From NCBI GenBank assembly GCA_036507005.1, contig DASXQT010000067.1, positions 1-63,084 of the forward strand: a DNA stretch of 63,084 bases. Direction: 5' to 3'. The first letter of the stretch is position 1; each line of letters opens with the position of its first letter. The notes beneath the pieces were generated by a model that saw only the letters and a list, made by a program, of their open reading frames with translations, was not told the origin of the DNA and ran no database searches. A program made the translations under genes and the position numbers. Shown piece by piece: positions 43,247 to 52,508 of the stretch. This stretch comes from WS-2 sp036507005 (GTDB lineage Bacteria > Eisenbacteria > RBG-16-71-46).

Positions 43247-43945
43247 ATGCCCAGGAAAGCCGCCGCCAAGCCCGAAGCCGCAGCCCTGAGGAAGCAGCCC
43301 GCGCGGGGGAAGAAGGCGCCCGCCGCCGCGGAGGAGGAGGAGCCCGACGACCTCGTAGACGAGGAGCCGCCGGCCGCCCGGAAGTCGCCGGCACCGGCGA
43401 AGAGGATGCCCGTCGCCGCGGCCCGGAAGCCGGCGCCCGCGAAGATGCCTCCCGTCGCCGCGGCCCGGAAGGCACCGGAAGAGGACGAGCCCGCCGCTCC
43501 GCCGAAGCGCGGGCCCGCGCCCGCGAAGCGGGAGTCCACGCGCGTGATCCAGCTCCTCAACCAGTCGCTCGCCTGGGAGCTGCGCGCGCAGGCGATGTAC
43601 GCCCACTACGCCACCTACGTGAAGGGGCTCGAGATGCTCACGCTCGCCCGGCACTTCGAGAGCGAGGTCACCGAGTCGCTCGGCCACGCGAAGCAGGTGC
43701 GGGACATCATCGCGGCCCTCGGGGGCGAGGCGGTCACCACCCGCGACGATGCCGAGATCGTCCACACCGAGGACACGCGCGTGATGCTGGAGGAGGCGCT
43801 CAAGACCGAGAGCGCCGCGGACGCCGCCTACCGCAAGATCGTCCCGCTGGTGAAGAACCACCCGGTCTACTACCACGCGATCTACCACATCCTGAAGGAC
43901 GAGGCGGACGCGGTGATCGAGGTCGAGGCGCTGCTCGGGCGCTGA
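43247..43945 (+). CDS. Ferritin-like protein with Lys/Ala/Pro-rich N-terminal tail
   Basis: A 232-residue protein with AGGAGG six bases before ATG 43247. Residues 1-97 form a low-complexity tail alternating basic (PRKAAAKP, ARGKKAPAA, PAKRMPVAAARKPAPAK) and acidic (EEEEPDDLVDEE) stretches, like histone-H1-type or Dps tails. Residues 98-232 are a ferritin-like four-helix bundle with E111 (LAWELRAQAMYAHY), E143/H147 (VTESLGHAKQVRD) and a C-terminal acidic helix (ILKDEADAVIEVE), consistent with a di-iron site. It may store iron or protect DNA; DNA binding by the tail is inference. Confidence 0.75.
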   Translation: MPRKAAAKPEAAALRKQPARGKKAPAAAEEEEPDDLVDEEPPAARKSPAPAKRMPVAAARKPAPAKMPPVAAARKAPEEDEPAAPPKRGPAPAKRESTRVIQLLNQSLAWELRAQAMYAHYATYVKGLEMLTLARHFESEVTESLGHAKQVRDIIAALGGEAVTTRDDAEIVHTEDTRVMLEEALKTESAADAAYRKIVPLVKNHPVYYHAIYHILKDEADAVIEVEALLGR

Positions 43946-43951
43946 GACGCC

Positions 43952-43986
43952 GCGGGCGCGGCGCCCGCTCCGGACGCCGCGCCCGC
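43952..43986. terminator. Bidirectional hairpin between convergent genes
   Basis: A perfect 12-bp stem (GCGGGCGCGGCG / CGCCGCGCCCGC) with an 11-base loop lies between the stops of the ferritin-like gene (43945) and the M61 peptidase gene (44019). Confidence 0.55.
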
Positions 43987-44018
43987 CGCGAGATGCCGCC
44001 GCCGCGCGGCGGCCGCGC

Positions 44019-45968
44019 TCAGTTCTTCTGCGTCATCGGGGCGTCCGGCGAGGTGAGCGGCTTCAGGATCGCGGTCACCAGGTCGGGCTTGCCGGGCGCG
44101 CGCTCGAGGCGCGGGTAGCGCTCGCCGCCGTGGTAGTCGACCCGGAAGGTGCGGAAGAACTCGCCGTTGTCGGTCAGCAGCTCGAGCGGCTCGCGGCTTC
44201 CCTTGGTCGCGCGCACCGCCGCCCGCAGCACGTCCTTCGACCACTTGCGCCCGTTGGCCGCCACCAGCTTCATCCCCGGTGCGACCCCGGCGGCCGCGCA
44301 CGGGCTCCCCGGGATCACGTCCTCGATGACGCCGTCCTCCTTGCGCACCCGCATGCCGATCGAGTACGTGAGGTCCACGTACTTGCGCGCGCTCTCCATC
44401 GACCGGAGGAGCCCCGGCACGCTGTCCCCCCATGCCATGCGCCAGCCGCCCTCGGTGATCCCGCCGGTCGGCGCGTGCGGGCTCAGCGACTCGAGCCGGG
44501 TGGTGAAGAACGTGCGCCAGTCGTAGGGCGCGATCAGGTTCATCGTGCTCACCACGTCGTCGAAGGTGTAGGGCACCACCTTGGGCGCCCCGCTCGCGCC
44601 GCCGTGGAAGCGGCGGCAGAAGTCGTCGAGCGACTTGGCGCCGCGGGTCTGCTGGCGGATCAGCACGTCGGCCTCGAGCCAGATCAGCAGGCCCTCGTTG
44701 TAGAAGTCGGTGCCGCGGCGCCACGACTCCCACATCCGCGAGGCCTCGTAGAGGAGCTGCGCCTCGACCGCGGTGTCGATCAGCGGGCGCCAGGTCCGAC
44801 CCGGCCGGTTGTCGAGGGAGGCCGCGACCAGCGCCAGGTTGTCCGAGTCCTGCTGCGGCGACCTGAGCCCGCTGCGGCCCGCGAGCACGTATCCCAGGTA
44901 CTGGGTGAGCCCCTCGTAGACCCACAGCAGGTCGTCCTTCATCGGCTGCTGGTAGTCGGGGGTGGCGAGGTCGGCGGGGCGGCGGTACTTGCCGTTCCAC
45001 GAGTGCACCAGCTCGTGCGACATCAGGCCCGAGGCCGCGGCGCGCAGGTCGTCGTCGAGCCACATGCGCTCGTCCACGCGGTCATCGCTCGACTCGTGGT
45101 GCTCGAGCCCGAAGTGCGCTACGTGGTCGCTGAGCGTGAGCAGGAAGTGGTACTCGCGGAAGTGCCGCGCGCCGAACAGCGCGTAGGCCTCGTTCACGAG
45201 CCGGCGGTGCTTCGCGACCTGGTCGTCCGACATCGCCAGCGCCTCGCGGCTGTCCGCCGCCATGTCGAGGTACTGGTGCGGCGTGGCGCCGGGCGCCAGG
45301 TCGACGCGCCGGAAGTAGAGGCCGGCGAGCACCGGGGAGTCGACCAGTGTCGTGAGCGAGGCGGGCGCGAACTGGATCTGCCCCGCGCCCTCGCGCCGCA
45401 CCGGGAGCGCCGTGCCGTACTGCCAGCCGGCCGGGAGCTTGACGCTCGCGGCGAAGGTGAGGTCGTCGGTCCGGAGCCCCGCGGGGTAGAGCAGCACCTG
45501 GTTCCAGGAGAGCACCATGAGCTTCTCGGTGCACGAGGCCGCCGACGAGTACCCCTCCGGATTCGAGGGCGAGATGAAGTCGAACGCCACATCGAGGGTA
45601 GCGACGCCGGCCGGGACCTCGCAGCGCACGGTGTGCATGTCCACCAGGTCGCGCTCCCAGCGCAGCGGCTTGCCGCCCGCGGTCAGGTGCAGCCCCGCCA
45701 CGTCGGTGAGGGGGCCGGTCGGGCCGTGCTCGCCCGGGATCCACTTCGGATAGCAGAGCGCGAGCGGGCCGGGCTTGACCGGCACGGTCATGCGCGCATG
45801 GAGGATCTTGCGCGGCGCCTCGCTGGCGTCCACGGCGAGCGCGATGGTGCCGCCGCCGAATTCGGCGCGGGCGCGCGGGGCGGCGAGCGCGAGCGCGGCG
45901 GACGCGGCGAGCGTGAAGACGAGGACGGGCACTGCGGGCGAGCGGAGGATTCGGGATGCGGGCGACAT
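44019..45968 (-). CDS. Exported M61-family (glycyl aminopeptidase-type) zinc metallopeptidase with PDZ domain
   Basis: A 649-residue enzyme with GAGGAG before ATG 45968 and signal VPVLVFTLAASAALALAAPRARA. An N-terminal beta-sandwich (about 40-220) precedes the gluzincin catalytic domain with HELVH (318-322) followed by SWNGKYRRP, and E352 in VYEGLTQYLGY as third zinc ligand. A PDZ domain lies at about 535-620 (DGVIEDVIPGSPCAAAGVAPG). Family members cleave N-terminal glycine or alanine from peptides. Together with the two M14 genes it suggests extracytoplasmic peptide use. Confidence 0.9.
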   Translation of the reverse strand: MSPASRILRSPAVPVLVFTLAASAALALAAPRARAEFGGGTIALAVDASEAPRKILHARMTVPVKPGPLALCYPKWIPGEHGPTGPLTDVAGLHLTAGGKPLRWERDLVDMHTVRCEVPAGVATLDVAFDFISPSNPEGYSSAASCTEKLMVLSWNQVLLYPAGLRTDDLTFAASVKLPAGWQYGTALPVRREGAGQIQFAPASLTTLVDSPVLAGLYFRRVDLAPGATPHQYLDMAADSREALAMSDDQVAKHRRLVNEAYALFGARHFREYHFLLTLSDHVAHFGLEHHESSDDRVDERMWLDDDLRAAASGLMSHELVHSWNGKYRRPADLATPDYQQPMKDDLLWVYEGLTQYLGYVLAGRSGLRSPQQDSDNLALVAASLDNRPGRTWRPLIDTAVEAQLLYEASRMWESWRRGTDFYNEGLLIWLEADVLIRQQTRGAKSLDDFCRRFHGGASGAPKVVPYTFDDVVSTMNLIAPYDWRTFFTTRLESLSPHAPTGGITEGGWRMAWGDSVPGLLRSMESARKYVDLTYSIGMRVRKEDGVIEDVIPGSPCAAAGVAPGMKLVAANGRKWSKDVLRAAVRATKGSREPLELLTDNGEFFRTFRVDYHGGERYPRLERAPGKPDLVTAILKPLTSPDAPMTQKN

Positions 45969-46093
45969 TGGGGGCTCCTCGTGTCGGCGGTAGCGGAAGG
46001 GACGCAGCCGAATACGAATCGAATGATAGCAGCCCGGCGCGCGGCCGGCGACGGCGTTCTCGCGGGTGTTCCGGCGTCCCGGCGCGCCCGCAG

Positions 46094-47287
46094 TCAGCGT
46101 TCCTCGGGCGGTTTCTGCTTCCGGAACGCGGTGTAGAGCAGCACGTCGTAGCCGATCTTCATCCCGGCTGCGATCACGAGGGGCGAGGCGAGCGAGAGCC
46201 CCTGCATCATGAGCCCCGCGAACGGCGGGCCGACCGCCCAGGCCGCCATGCGCACCAGGTGCGTGATCCCCGAGGCGGCGGTGCGCTCCTCGGGCCGCAC
46301 CACGGCCATCACATAGGACTGGCGCGTGGGCACGTCCATCTCGACCAGGCCCTCGCGCAGCAGGAACAGCAGGGCCGCCACGACGAAGCTCGGGGCGATC
46401 GCCACCGAGGCGAGGAGCACGCTCGAGGGGATGTGGGTGAACACCATGGTGTTCACGAGCCCGATGCGGCGCGCGAGCCACGCCGCGCCGAGGTGGGAGA
46501 GCGCGTTCAGCACCCGCGCCAGGAAGAACAGCGGCCCGAGCACGGCCTCGTCCACGCCGAAGCGCCGGAAGAAGAAGAACGACACCAGCGCCGCGGTGAG
46601 AAAACCCCCGCCCAGGCTGTCGAGCGTGAAGAGCGCGGAGATCCGGGTGATCGTGCGCCGGCTCTCCGGCGAGAGCCGCACGCGGCGCGCGCCGTCCGCG
46701 GCCTCGACCGCGGGCGAGAGCCGCGGGTAGAGCGCGGCCGCGGCCAGGGTGATGAGCGCCGCGAACAGCAAGGCGAGCCGCAGCGCCTGAATCTCGCTCA
46801 GGCCGAACCCGGCGCGCAGCAGGGCCGGTGCCCCGGCGAGCAGGGAGCCGAACGCGTGGCCCGCGTCCTGGAGCACGTTGTACCAGGCGAACGCGCGCGT
46901 CCGCTCCGCGTCCGGGACCGTGGTGGGCAGGATCGCCTGCTCGATCACGAGGGCCGCGCCGCGGTCACGGCCCATGCCGTTCAGCATCCCCACGAACGCC
47001 GCGACCGCGATCACCATCACCGTCGATCCGAGCGCGACGACCGCGCCGCCCGTGGCGCCGACGATCGCGAGCGCCATCAGAAAGCGCCGGCGCCCGATGT
47101 GGTCCGCGCGCAGCGTGGCGATAAGCGTGGCGAGCGCGGCGCCCGCGAGCCCGCCGCCGATCACGAGCCCGCTCGCTGCGGGCGAGAGCCCGAGGCGCGC
47201 GAGGTAGAGCCCCGCGATCACGCCCACCATGCCGGTGGCGAGCGCGCGCAGGAACGCCGAGGCGTAGAGCAGGCGGCGGTCGGTCAT
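46094..47287 (-). CDS. Major facilitator superfamily transporter
   Basis: A 397-residue inner-membrane protein with about twelve helices. The loop between helices 2 and 3 carries ADHIGRRRFLM, a variant of the MFS signature DxxGRR, and the second half has an equivalent LARRIGLVN. LNGMGRDRGAALVIEQAILP and FLLREGLVEMDVPTRQSYVMAVV are typical of the drug/sugar-type exporters. Substrate unknown. It sits between two secreted peptidase genes on the same strand, 61 bases from the upstream M14 gene, so uptake or export of peptides or amino acids is possible but unproven. Confidence 0.85.
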   Translation of the reverse strand: MTDRRLLYASAFLRALATGMVGVIAGLYLARLGLSPAASGLVIGGGLAGAALATLIATLRADHIGRRRFLMALAIVGATGGAVVALGSTVMVIAVAAFVGMLNGMGRDRGAALVIEQAILPTTVPDAERTRAFAWYNVLQDAGHAFGSLLAGAPALLRAGFGLSEIQALRLALLFAALITLAAAALYPRLSPAVEAADGARRVRLSPESRRTITRISALFTLDSLGGGFLTAALVSFFFFRRFGVDEAVLGPLFFLARVLNALSHLGAAWLARRIGLVNTMVFTHIPSSVLLASVAIAPSFVVAALLFLLREGLVEMDVPTRQSYVMAVVRPEERTAASGITHLVRMAAWAVGPPFAGLMMQGLSLASPLVIAAGMKIGYDVLLYTAFRKQKPPEER

Positions 47288-47348
47288 GCGGTGCGCCTTG
47301 CGAGCGTCGAGGCTCCGGCGCGGCCCGGCTTCGCGCGGCGCCGGGAAT

Positions 47349-49172
47349 TCAGCGCGCCGGCTCCAGCACCGACTCGGGCGGGGCGCGCAGCGCGCGCGCC
47401 ACGGGATGGACGTTCTGCTCCGGGTCGGCCCACGGCGAGCGCAGGTAGAAGAAGTTGACGCGCTGGTCGGGGCTCTTCGCGAACGCGCTGTCGCTCGACA
47501 GCTTCGCCTGGAACTCGCGCGCCAGCGCCGGATCCTTCTTCAGCATCTCGCGCGCGATCGGCTCCATCACGTAGTCCTCGGCGTATTCCTTCTGCTGGAA
47601 CACGGTGTCGAACGCGTTCCAGTACATGAGCCCGTCCGGCGCCTGGGCCTCGAAGAGGTGGACCGCCACCATCGCCGAGCGCTGCTCGAGCGGCACCCAC
47701 AGGTCGCCGGGCCGGTACGAGCGCAGCCGCCGCTCGAGCGCGACCTTGCGCACCTCGATCGGATCGTGGCCCTCGAAGCGCGGCCCGCTGTCGCTCCAGG
47801 CCACGACGCGCTGCACCTCGACCGAGTCGCTCCATGCCTTGGCGAACCGCCGGAAGCGCACGCCGTGGATCTCGAGCCGGTCGCGGCAGATCGTCCACTC
47901 CCGCGGGATCAGGTAGCCGACCGGCTGGCGCACCGTGAGCGTGGCCTCGGTTTCGCGGTAGAGCGGGATGGTCTGGTCCACCGGGTCCGTGCCGTAGCGC
48001 GGGAGCACGCTGGCTGTGATCTCGCTCGAGTCGCGCCGCGTCGCCACGCCTTTGAACGCGAACGGGACGCTCTGGTCCGTGGTGCGCGACGCCAGCACCA
48101 CTTCGCGCCGCGCCGGATCGGCCGCGCGGCCGCGCGCGACCGCCGCGGCCTCGGCGTCCGCCACCGCGCCGAGCAGCGCCTCGGGATGCGCGTTGATCTC
48201 CTCGAGCAGCGCGAGCAGCAGGTCGTAGGTGGCGCGCACCCGGTTCTCGTAGGGCTTGAGCATGTGGGTCTCGACCAGGATCGCGGGCCGGCACTGGAGC
48301 GGCGCGTAGCCGGTCGAGAAGCGTGGGGTCGAGTTGCCGAAATCGATCCCGCTCATGGGATCGCTGCCGCGCCGGAACGTGATGTAGGGCGCGGTCAGGT
48401 GACCCAGGGCGTCGATCCGCGGAACCACGCGGCCCTCGAACGCCTCGGTGAGCCAGCGCGTGACGGCGGGCGGGGTGCCCGCGCCGTGGTTGAAGCCATA
48501 GGTGACGTCGTGGCGGAAGTCGGCGCCGTCGGTGGTGTGATCGTCCACCAGCAGGTGCGGCCACCAGCGGGTGTACACGCGCGACAGCAGGGCGCGCATC
48601 TCGGGCGTTTCCGCCTTCAGATAGTCGCGGTTGAGGTTCAACCCGATCGGCGTCGAGCGCCAGCCCATCTCGTCGGGCCCGTTCTGGTTGATGCGGTTGT
48701 AGCGTCCGCGGCGCTCGTGGGCGTCCACGGAGAAGATCGGGAGCACGAGCAGGATGCAGTGGTCGAGCAGCTCGGCGCGCCTGCGCAGCACCGCGATGTC
48801 GCGCATCAGCGCCAGGCAGGCGTCCTTGCCCTCGATCTCGCCGGAGTGGATGCCGTTCTGGACCAGCACGATCGGCTTGCCGGTCGCGATCGCCTGCTCG
48901 GGCGTGAACGCGCGCTCGCGCGACAGGATCACGAGCGGCAGGTCGCGGCCCTGGCCGCTCGTGCCGTAGGACTCGACCTTGACCCAGCGCGATCCCCCCT
49001 CGATCTGGCGGCAGTAGCGCATGGTCTCGTCGTAGTCGGGTGTGGCGTGGTAGTCCGTGCGCTCGGCCCGGGTGCGCCAGAAGAGCGGGATCGTGGTGTC
49101 GGGCCCGGCGGCGGTCGTGGCGGCGATCTGCGGCGCGGCGAGGGCGGTGGCGAGGAGCGCAGCAGCGAGCAT
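47349..49172 (-). CDS. Exported M14-family zinc carboxypeptidase-like peptidase (second copy)
   Basis: About 607 residues from ATG 49172, which begins a compact signal (MLAAALLATALAAPQIAATT); the frame is open to 49235, but the added residues are Arg/His-rich and unlike a leader. Zinc ligands H109 and E112 (NGIHSGEIEG), NLNRDYLKAETPEM, H212 in VDDHTTDG, and catalytic E301 in ILVETHMLKPYENRV. The C-terminal 250 residues form an extra domain (WTICRDRLEIHGVRFRRF, GDLWVPLEQR). Only distantly similar to the M14 gene at 38258. Should trim peptides outside the cytoplasm. Confidence 0.85.
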   Translation of the reverse strand: MLAAALLATALAAPQIAATTAAGPDTTIPLFWRTRAERTDYHATPDYDETMRYCRQIEGGSRWVKVESYGTSGQGRDLPLVILSRERAFTPEQAIATGKPIVLVQNGIHSGEIEGKDACLALMRDIAVLRRRAELLDHCILLVLPIFSVDAHERRGRYNRINQNGPDEMGWRSTPIGLNLNRDYLKAETPEMRALLSRVYTRWWPHLLVDDHTTDGADFRHDVTYGFNHGAGTPPAVTRWLTEAFEGRVVPRIDALGHLTAPYITFRRGSDPMSGIDFGNSTPRFSTGYAPLQCRPAILVETHMLKPYENRVRATYDLLLALLEEINAHPEALLGAVADAEAAAVARGRAADPARREVVLASRTTDQSVPFAFKGVATRRDSSEITASVLPRYGTDPVDQTIPLYRETEATLTVRQPVGYLIPREWTICRDRLEIHGVRFRRFAKAWSDSVEVQRVVAWSDSGPRFEGHDPIEVRKVALERRLRSYRPGDLWVPLEQRSAMVAVHLFEAQAPDGLMYWNAFDTVFQQKEYAEDYVMEPIAREMLKKDPALAREFQAKLSSDSAFAKSPDQRVNFFYLRSPWADPEQNVHPVARALRAPPESVLEPAR

Positions 49173-49292
49173 GCGCGCGAAGATAGCACAGCGGTGCGCG
49201 ACGCCGGCCGCGCGCCGGTGACACGCTTTCGGCACGGCGCCGCGCGCCCCGGCGAAGGCGGCCGCCCATGCCCGCCCTTCGCCCGCCTTGGC

Positions 49293-49928
49293 TCAGTCGA
49301 GCCGGACGTCGATGTCGCCGACCCCCAGCTCCACGCTCACCCGCGAGGCGCCGGTGCCCTCGCTCCAGCGCACCTTGCGGCCGAGCAGCCCCGAGACCAT
49401 CTGGGACTGGCTGCCGTGGCGGAGCTTGGCGTCGCCCACGCCCACGGTCAGGCGCACCGAGCGCACCTCGCTCTCCTTGAGCGCGACGTTCACGTTCCCG
49501 ACGCCGAGCTCGACGTGCAGGTCGCGCGTGATGCCCTCGACGCGGCAATCGCCCACGCCCATCTCGGCCTCGACCGCGAGCGTCCTGGGGACCGCGACGC
49601 GCAGCGTCACCTCCAGCCCGTGGCTGCCGAACTTGGGCAACCCGTCGAGCTTGAGGAAGCGCGTGCCGCCGGCGAAGTGGGTGACGAGCCGGAGCTGCTT
49701 GGAGCGCTCGTAGCACGAGCGGCCGCCATGCTTGCAGCGGACGCTGAGCTGGGCGTGGATGTCGGGCTCGTCGCTGGACTCGATCTCGAGCGTTCCGACC
49801 GGGAACTCGAGCCGGATCTCGTCCGTGTCCTTGGCCGGCCACCGGCCCTCGAGCGTGCCGAGGTCCTGGGCGCGGGCAGGCGGGAGCGCGCCGAGAACCA
49901 GGGCCGCGGTCAGAAGGATGGACTTCAT
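49293..49928 (-). CDS. Exported DUF4097-like beta-repeat protein
   Basis: A 211-residue exported protein with GGAGG before ATG 49928 and signal LLTAALVLGALPPARA. The mature part shows repeated short strands with the pattern VEAEMGVGDCRVEG, VELGVGNVNVALKES, RLTVGVGDAKLRHG and VSVELGVGDIDVRLD. This is typical of DUF4097/DUF2807-type right-handed beta structures. Two Cys at about 68 and 75 could form a disulphide. Such proteins are linked to cell-surface or adhesion roles, but this one is unassigned. Confidence 0.7.
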   Translation of the reverse strand: MKSILLTAALVLGALPPARAQDLGTLEGRWPAKDTDEIRLEFPVGTLEIESSDEPDIHAQLSVRCKHGGRSCYERSKQLRLVTHFAGGTRFLKLDGLPKFGSHGLEVTLRVAVPRTLAVEAEMGVGDCRVEGITRDLHVELGVGNVNVALKESEVRSVRLTVGVGDAKLRHGSQSQMVSGLLGRKVRWSEGTGASRVSVELGVGDIDVRLD

Positions 49929-50103
49929 GGGCGACCTCCAGAGCACCGGCGCCGGCCGGTCGCGCGTGGAGGTAGCCGAGGCGCGCGACGGCCGGGCGCA
50001 GGTGGGCCATTCTACGCGCGAGCCGAGGACGGGGTTGCGGGGATCTGTGCCCGGCCGGGCGCCCCCCAGGCCGGCTCTCAAGGTGGGGACCGGATCTGCC
50101 GAA

Positions 50104-50130
50104 TACTTGTCTTGCAGTGCACGACAAGTA
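50104..50130 (+). promoter_or_regulatory. Palindromic operator of the toxin-antitoxin operon
   Basis: An inverted repeat with 8-bp arms TACTTGTC and GACAAGTA is separated by an 11-base centre that itself contains the palindrome TGCAGTGCA. It lies 16-42 bases upstream of the first possible antitoxin start, the usual place for autoregulatory binding by ribbon-helix-helix antitoxins. Confidence 0.65.
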
Positions 50131-50160
50131 GTGCGATGATCGCCGATGGAGGATATGAGC

Positions 50161-50466
50161 GTGTCCACGACCGTGTCGATTTCCGTGCGGCTCCCGGGGG
50201 AGACGGCGCAAGCGCTGGATCGGATCGCCGTTGCCACCGACCGCCCCCGCACCTACCTGATCGTCAAGGCGCTCGAAGTCTACCTCGATGAGTATGCCGA
50301 CTACCTCGTGGCCCTGGATCGGCTCAAGGACAAGGACGATCCGGTGATCTCGTCCAGAGCCCTGAAGGAGCGGATTGGGCGCAAGGATCGAGTACAAGCA
50401 GTCCGTCGAAAAGGACCTTCGAGACCTCCCGAGGCGCGCGGCGATTCGCATCCTGGCGAGGATTGA
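50161..50466 (+). CDS. Ribbon-helix-helix antitoxin (RelB/ParD-like)
   Basis: A 101-residue protein starting at GTG 50161, chosen because GGAGG lies eight bases upstream; ATG 50146 and 50155 are in frame. The N-terminal strand (TTVSISVRLPGETAQALDRIA) and helix pair are typical of RHH DNA-binding antitoxins (about 1-45), followed by the toxin-binding helix (LDEYADYLVALDRLKDKDDP) and ISSRALKERIG, where such proteins normally end. Here the frame runs on for about 30 basic residues (RKDRVQAVRRKGPSRPPEAR) and overlaps the toxin gene by 92 bases. It should repress its own operon through 50104-50130. Confidence 0.75.
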   Translation: MSTTVSISVRLPGETAQALDRIAVATDRPRTYLIVKALEVYLDEYADYLVALDRLKDKDDPVISSRALKERIGRKDRVQAVRRKGPSRPPEARGDSHPGED

Positions 50467-50626
50467 GCGGCAGCTCATTGAGCGCGGCCGGGAGGGCGAG
50501 CCGTTGAAGGGCCAGCTCGCGGGCCTCTTCAGGCTGCGCGCCGGTGACTACCGGGTGATCTACTCGCGGACCGAGGAGGGTTACCTGGTTCTGCGCATCC
50601 GACACCGCAGGGACGACTACCGTTAG
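50375..50626 (+). CDS. RelE/ParE-superfamily toxin
   Basis: An 83-residue basic protein starting at TTG 50375, supported by AAGGAG seven bases upstream. It matches the RelE/ParE fold: IEYKQSVEKDLRDLPRRAA, RIERQLIERGREGEPLKGQLAG, LFRLRAGDYRVIYSRTEEG and VLRIRHRRDDYR with the usual basic C-terminal strand. RelE-type toxins cut mRNA at the ribosome; ParE types poison gyrase; the (R)xGDYRVIY pattern favours RelE but does not decide. The gene begins inside the antitoxin gene in another frame, so expression is likely coupled. Confidence 0.8.
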   Translation: MGARIEYKQSVEKDLRDLPRRAAIRILARIERQLIERGREGEPLKGQLAGLFRLRAGDYRVIYSRTEEGYLVLRIRHRRDDYR

Positions 50627-50638
50627 TCCCTGTTCCGC

Positions 50639-52366
50639 TCACCGCACGTGGACGAACTTGAGGCAGAGCGTGCGGCCGGGCGTCGTGAGGCTGCAGAAGT
50701 AGACGCCCTCGGGCACGCCCAGGAGGTCGAGGCGGCGGAAGTGCTCCCCGGCGTCGAGCTCGCCGTCCACGAGCGTCTCGAGCCGGCGCCCGGCGAGGTC
50801 GTGGAGGGCGAGCCGCACCGTGCCCCGCGCCGCGGTCGTGAACCGCAGCGTGAGCGCGTCGCGGGCGGGATTGGGCGAGACCGGCCCCAGCGTCACGCCG
50901 CGGATCGCGCCCGGCTCGACCGAGGTCGTGGCCGGCCCGGGAAGGTCGAACGCCACGTGCAGCAGCGGCGCCGCCGCGGCGTTCCCATCGTAGGACCAGG
51001 CGGTGCGATGGCCGCTGCCGGTGATGAGGAGCGCGAGCGCGTTCCCGCTCGCCCAGCCGGGGCGATTGACGATCTCCTGGATCACGGCACCCAGCTCCGG
51101 CGTTCGCTGGCTCGACCCCGCCTCGCCCGCGGTCCACGGCGCCGGCGCCCAGACGGACGCGGCGGCGGTGCGCGGCCGCGTCGCGAGGTTGCCGTTGACG
51201 GCGGCGAACGCCGCGGCGTTGTCGGCCGCCTGCCCGGAGAGCATGAGGAGCGTGGCCTCGCTCTGCGACTCGCTCGCGCTGAACTGGACGTAGGCCGAGC
51301 GGATCGTCGAGCGCTGAGGGATCGCCAGCTGCGCCCAGCGGATCCCCACGGTCTGGGTGCTGGTGTCGAAGACCAGCTCCAGGTCGCCGCCCGTCACGTT
51401 CACCGAGCCGTTCGCCGCCTGCTCGGCATCATCCGCCGTCGCCGCCACCCGGTTCTCCGTCGTCGGAGTGGTCATCGTGACGCCTGCGGTCGCGGTCGAG
51501 GTGCGGCCCGCGGCGTCCGTCACCACCAGGGTCACGGTGTACGTGCCCGCCGCGGCGTAGCCGTGGTGAGCCACGGCGGTCGGTGCCGTCGTGATCGTGG
51601 CCGGCGTCCCGTCTCCGAAATCGAACCGGTAGCTCGTGATCGGCGAGCCGACCACGGCCACCGAGCGCGAGCCGTCGGCCTCCACGAGCAGAGGCAGGCC
51701 CGCGAGCTCGCCCGCCGACAGCACCGCCGTGGGCCGGTCCGGCGGGGCGTACTCGACGTGCAGCAGCGGCGCTCCCGCGGGGCTCCCGTCGAAGGACCAT
51801 GCGGTGCGGTGGCCCGCTCCGGTGGCGAGAAGGACGAGCGCGTTTCCGGATGCCCACCCCACGCGCCCCACCACTTCCTGGATCAGGATGCTCAGATCGG
51901 GCGTCCGCTGGTTTCCGCCGGTCTCGCCCACGGCCCACGACACCGGGGCCCACGCCACCCGCGTCAATGTGAGGGGCCGGGTCGAGAGGTTTCCCGAGGC
52001 GGAGGTGAAGCTCGGGGCGTTGTCCGCGGCCTGTGCGCGGAAGCTGAGGCAGGTCGATTCGCTCTGCGACTCCTTGGAGCCGAACTGGACGTAGGCGGCG
52101 AGGATGATCGAGCCCCGCGGAATCGCGAGGCCCGCCCAGCGCATGCCCACGGTCTGGTTGCCGCCGTCGAAGACCAGCTCGAGGTCGTCGCTCGTCCGGG
52201 CCACCGTGCCGGACGAGGACTCCTCCGCATCGTCGGTGGAGGCCGCCACGCGCGCCTCCAGCATCGCCGCGGCGGCGGGCGTGGCTAAGACCGCCGGCAC
52301 CACGGACGCGACCGCGGCCATGAACGCCCGACACAACGCCAGCTTCCTTGCGGCATTCGATGTCAT
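50639..52366 (-). CDS. Secreted DDAEE/PKD protein with KFVHVR sorting tail (third, short paralogue)
   Basis: A 575-residue exported protein. Signal MAAVASVVPAVLATPAAAA, DDAEE module about 36-205, one PKD about 212-300 (YRFDFGDGTPATITTAP), DDAEE about 305-470, and a FlgD-like sorting domain about 490-575 (NPARDALTLRFTTA ... GVYFCSLTTPGRTLCLKFVHVR). It lacks the Cys-containing domain of the two giant paralogues. The ending KFVHVR is identical to theirs. It stops 12 bases from the convergent toxin gene and is divergent from the putative glycoside hydrolase. Ligand unknown. Confidence 0.8.
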   Translation of the reverse strand: MTSNAARKLALCRAFMAAVASVVPAVLATPAAAAMLEARVAASTDDAEESSSGTVARTSDDLELVFDGGNQTVGMRWAGLAIPRGSIILAAYVQFGSKESQSESTCLSFRAQAADNAPSFTSASGNLSTRPLTLTRVAWAPVSWAVGETGGNQRTPDLSILIQEVVGRVGWASGNALVLLATGAGHRTAWSFDGSPAGAPLLHVEYAPPDRPTAVLSAGELAGLPLLVEADGSRSVAVVGSPITSYRFDFGDGTPATITTAPTAVAHHGYAAAGTYTVTLVVTDAAGRTSTATAGVTMTTPTTENRVAATADDAEQAANGSVNVTGGDLELVFDTSTQTVGIRWAQLAIPQRSTIRSAYVQFSASESQSEATLLMLSGQAADNAAAFAAVNGNLATRPRTAAASVWAPAPWTAGEAGSSQRTPELGAVIQEIVNRPGWASGNALALLITGSGHRTAWSYDGNAAAAPLLHVAFDLPGPATTSVEPGAIRGVTLGPVSPNPARDALTLRFTTAARGTVRLALHDLAGRRLETLVDGELDAGEHFRRLDLLGVPEGVYFCSLTTPGRTLCLKFVHVR

Positions 52367-52508
52367 GGGACGGGACCGGTTTAGAATCGGGGGGAAACTT
52401 GGCCGCCCGCTGCACGGCGGACCGCCTGCCGGCGGTCGGCGTCGCGAGATTCGAGGAGGTCCTGCACGGCGCTTTCATCGCGACACTGCCTCACGCTACC
52501 CTACCACG

